This document shows, one piece after another, positions 6,078-7,618 of a stretch of DNA of 7,618 nucleotides. The DNA comes from an uncultured Nannocystaceae bacterium (GTDB taxonomy: Bacteria > Myxococcota_A > Polyangia > Nannocystales > Nannocystaceae). Position numbers and translations under genes: made by a program. The notes beneath the pieces are model-generated. The model searched no databases. It was given only the letters and a program-made list of their open reading frames with translations, and was not told the DNA's origin. Each line of letters starts with the position of its first letter. Position 1 is the first letter of the stretch. Where the stretch lies: NCBI GenBank assembly GCA_938084085.1, contig CALKDV010000051.1, positions 1 through 7,618 on the forward strand. The letters run 5' to 3'.

Positions 6078-6092
6078 CGTCGTTTTTCGACG
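6078..6092. promoter_or_regulatory. Operator-like inverted repeat over the transporter -35
   Basis: CGTCG (6078-6082), five T (6083-6087) and CGACG (6088-6092) make a perfect 5+5 inverted repeat that overlaps the predicted -35 at 6087-6092. The position suits a repressor or activator site controlling the transporter. The arms are short, so chance cannot be excluded. Confidence 0.3.
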
Positions 6093-6116
6093 CGATGGGC
6101 GATTGCTGCCTATAGT
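6087..6116 (+). promoter_or_regulatory. Promoter of the cotransporter gene
   Basis: TCGACG at 6087-6092 (4/6 to TTGACA), an 18-bp spacer and TATAGT at 6111-6116 (5/6 to TATAAT) predict a start near 6123 and a leader of about 31 nt before the ATG. The -35 hexamer is identical to the one proposed for the DUF362 gene. The leader has no clear Shine-Dalgarno. Confidence 0.5.
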
Positions 6117-6126
6117 GCAGGGGCTA

Positions 6127-6141
6127 GCGCGCGCGCGCGCG
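6127..6141 (+). repeat. Alternating GC tract in the transporter leader
   Basis: Fifteen bases of strict G-C alternation lie inside the predicted 5' leader, 12 nt before the ATG. Such dinucleotide runs can slip in replication and can adopt Z-form or hairpin structure, which could alter translation of the transporter. No functional proof is visible. Confidence 0.6.
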
Positions 6142-6153
6142 GCAGCGCCTCGT

Positions 6154-7618
6154 ATGGCCAAGGACGGCAAGTTTGGAACTTTCGGCGGCGTATTTACGCC
6201 GTCCATCCTCACGATTCTCGGGGTGATCATGTACCTGCGGTTGCCGTGGGTTGTGGGGAACGGCGGCCTTCAGACCACGGCGATCATCATCATGGTCGCC
6301 CACGTAATCTCGGTGAGCACCGGGCTGAGCATCTCGTCGATCGCGACGGACAAGGCGGTCGGCGCCGGCGGCCCCTATTACATCATCTCTCGCAGTCTCG
6401 GGCTCCCCCTGGGGGGGACCATTGGGATCGCGCTGTTTTTAGGGCTCTCGTTCAGCATCTCGTTGTACATCATCGGGTTCTCCGAGAGCCTCCTGTCCTA
6501 TCTTGAGATCCCGGCCGATGCCCGGGCCATCCGAATCTGCGGGACGGCGACGTTGGTGGCCCTGACGGTGCTCACCTTCATCAGCACCGCCCTCGCCATC
6601 AGGCTGCAGTATGTGATTTTGGCGCTGATCGGGCTGAGCATCCTCTCGATTTTTGGGGGCAGCCCGGAGGCGCCTGCGCAGCTTCACTGGTCTCGCCCCG
6701 CGGGTGGCATCGAGCCCTACCTCCTCTTTGGCATCTTCTTCCCCGCGGTCACCGGGTTCACGGCGGGCGTGAACATGTCGGGTGATCTCAGGGACGCTCG
6801 CAAGTCGATCCCCGTGGGATCCATGGCGGCGATTGTCGTCGGGTTTCTGGTCTACATGGCGCTCGCAGCCTTCTTGGCGTTTCGGGTGGATCCGAGGCTG
6901 CTCCGCGAGGACCCAAATATTCTTGTGGCGATCGCGGCGGTCCCGATGCTGGTTGTGGCGGGGGTCTGGGGGGCCACCTTGTCCTCCGCGCTGGGATCCA
7001 TTCTTGGCGCCCCGAGGATTTTGCAGGCGGTCTCCGCGGATCGGATCACCCCGGCATGGTTCGCCAAGGGGACGGGCAAAACCAATGAGCCGCGCAACGC
7101 GCTGGTGTTGGCGTTTGTGCTCGGTGAGGCTGGGATCCTCATCGCCGAGCTCGACGTTATCGCTCGCATCGTATCGATGGTGTTCCTCGCGCTGTACGGT
7201 TTTTTGAACCTCATCGCCGCGATCGAGACCTGGGCGAGCCCGGATTTCCGACCCACGTTCAAGATCCCGCGTGCCTTTCCGGTGATCGGTGCGCTCACGA
7301 GCTTTGTGGTGATGGTGCAGTTGGACATCATCGCCATGCTGCTCTCCGGTGCGATTTTGATCGGCATCTACGTGCTGCTCCAGCGCCGAGAGTTGCGGTT
7401 AGAGGCGGGGGACACGTGGGAGGGGGTGTGGGCGACCGTGGTCCGTTCGGGACTTCACCGGCTCAGTCAAGGGGCGCCGCAGGCTCGGAATTGGCGGCCC
7501 AATATCCTCGCCTTCAGTCGGATGGCGCGGACGACGGGCACCCGCCCATACCTGCTGAACTTCGGCCAGACGATGGTGCGAGGGCGGGGTTTGTTCACGG
7601 ACATCGTGCTCGTGCCGC
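6154..7618 (+). CDS. Cation-chloride cotransporter, SLC12/NKCC-like (partial, runs off the right edge)
   Basis: 488 codons are visible and open at the edge. The APC-superfamily core is nearly complete, with about 12 hydrophobic helices. It matches Na-K-Cl cotransporters: KFGTFGGVFTPSILTILGVIM (6-26), FFPAVTGFTAGVNMSGDL in helix 6, ATLSSALGSILGAPRILQA in helix 8, and NWRPNILAFS in the C-terminal region. Residues matching known NKCC1 ligand positions are kept: Ala274, Ser277 and Ser278 (Na+ site), Tyr105, Pro197 and Thr200 (K+ site), Gly23-Val24-Ile25-Met26 (first Cl- site), and Gly201 and Tyr348 (second Cl- site). The double Ser argues for Na+-coupled NKCC/NCC-type rather than KCC-type transport. 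It probably moves Na+, K+ and Cl- across the inner membrane for osmotic or ion balance. The ATG at 6154 follows a promoter and a short leader. The family is confident; stoichiometry is inference, and the cytoplasmic C-terminal domain lies mostly outside the window. Confidence 0.92.
   Translation, partial: MAKDGKFGTFGGVFTPSILTILGVIMYLRLPWVVGNGGLQTTAIIIMVAHVISVSTGLSISSIATDKAVGAGGPYYIISRSLGLPLGGTIGIALFLGLSFSISLYIIGFSESLLSYLEIPADARAIRICGTATLVALTVLTFISTALAIRLQYVILALIGLSILSIFGGSPEAPAQLHWSRPAGGIEPYLLFGIFFPAVTGFTAGVNMSGDLRDARKSIPVGSMAAIVVGFLVYMALAAFLAFRVDPRLLREDPNILVAIAAVPMLVVAGVWGATLSSALGSILGAPRILQAVSADRITPAWFAKGTGKTNEPRNALVLAFVLGEAGILIAELDVIARIVSMVFLALYGFLNLIAAIETWASPDFRPTFKIPRAFPVIGALTSFVVMVQLDIIAMLLSGAILIGIYVLLQRRELRLEAGDTWEGVWATVVRSGLHRLSQGAPQARNWRPNILAFSRMARTTGTRPYLLNFGQTMVRGRGLFTDIVLVP

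Noticed and set aside
4392..6506. Very long plus-strand open frame of about 700 codons
   Set aside because: It lies antisense to the DUF362 and LspA-like genes and then runs out of frame into the transporter. Its translation shows no family motifs, and the opposite strand has clear conserved blocks. High GC content makes such shadow frames common.
1..7618. Search for a defence system, mobile element, tRNA, rRNA or integration site
   Set aside because: I found no transposase, integrase, nuclease, toxin-antitoxin or RNA gene signature in either strand by reading.

Overview
The window reads as ordinary-to-accessory chromosome of a high-GC Myxococcota bacterium, most likely of the Nannocystales/Plesiocystis type. 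The evidence is a Ser/Thr-kinase-like protein with a periplasmic Thr-Gly-Asp repeat tail, a PEGA-domain protein, and a lipoprotein with a long Gly/Ser/Thr linker and a Cys-rich end. These styles are typical of that group. The taxonomic call is inference from protein style, not from a marker gene.

Layout: (1) 1-2219, minus strand: a large kinase-like protein, open at the left edge, with kinase fold landmarks but no catalytic HRD Asp, Lys or Asn, one membrane helix and a repeat-rich C-terminal tail. (2) 2220-2334: a 115-bp divergent promoter region. (3) 2335-3788, plus strand: a two-gene unit of a PEGA-domain membrane protein and, 2 nt later, a Cys-rich lipoprotein. (4) 3789-3809: a 21-bp convergent junction. 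(5) 3810-5906, minus strand: an LspA (signal peptidase II)-like membrane protein lacking both catalytic aspartates, followed by a DUF362 protein with an unusual Cys-containing C-terminal half. (6) 5907-6153: a 247-bp divergent region with hairpins, a T-run, a good promoter and a GC-alternating tract. (7) 6154 to the right edge, plus strand: a cation-chloride cotransporter of the SLC12/NKCC type with its Na+, K+ and Cl- site residues largely conserved, open at the right edge.

How the genes may work together: the kinase-like protein and the PEGA/lipoprotein pair share a divergent control region and envelope-facing architecture, so a joint envelope-sensing role is plausible but unproven. The DUF362 and LspA-like genes are co-oriented, but the DUF362 gene seems to have its own promoter in the gap.

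The most notable observations are these. A TANNNT -10-like hexamer sits exactly 6 nt before the start codon of three genes that lack Shine-Dalgarno sequences, which suggests leaderless transcription, while the internal operon gene has a strong Shine-Dalgarno. There are two predicted dead enzymes (pseudokinase and pseudo-LspA). There is also a bacterial NKCC-like transporter with near-complete ion-site conservation. I see no CRISPR, tRNA, rRNA, insertion sequence or clear defence system.
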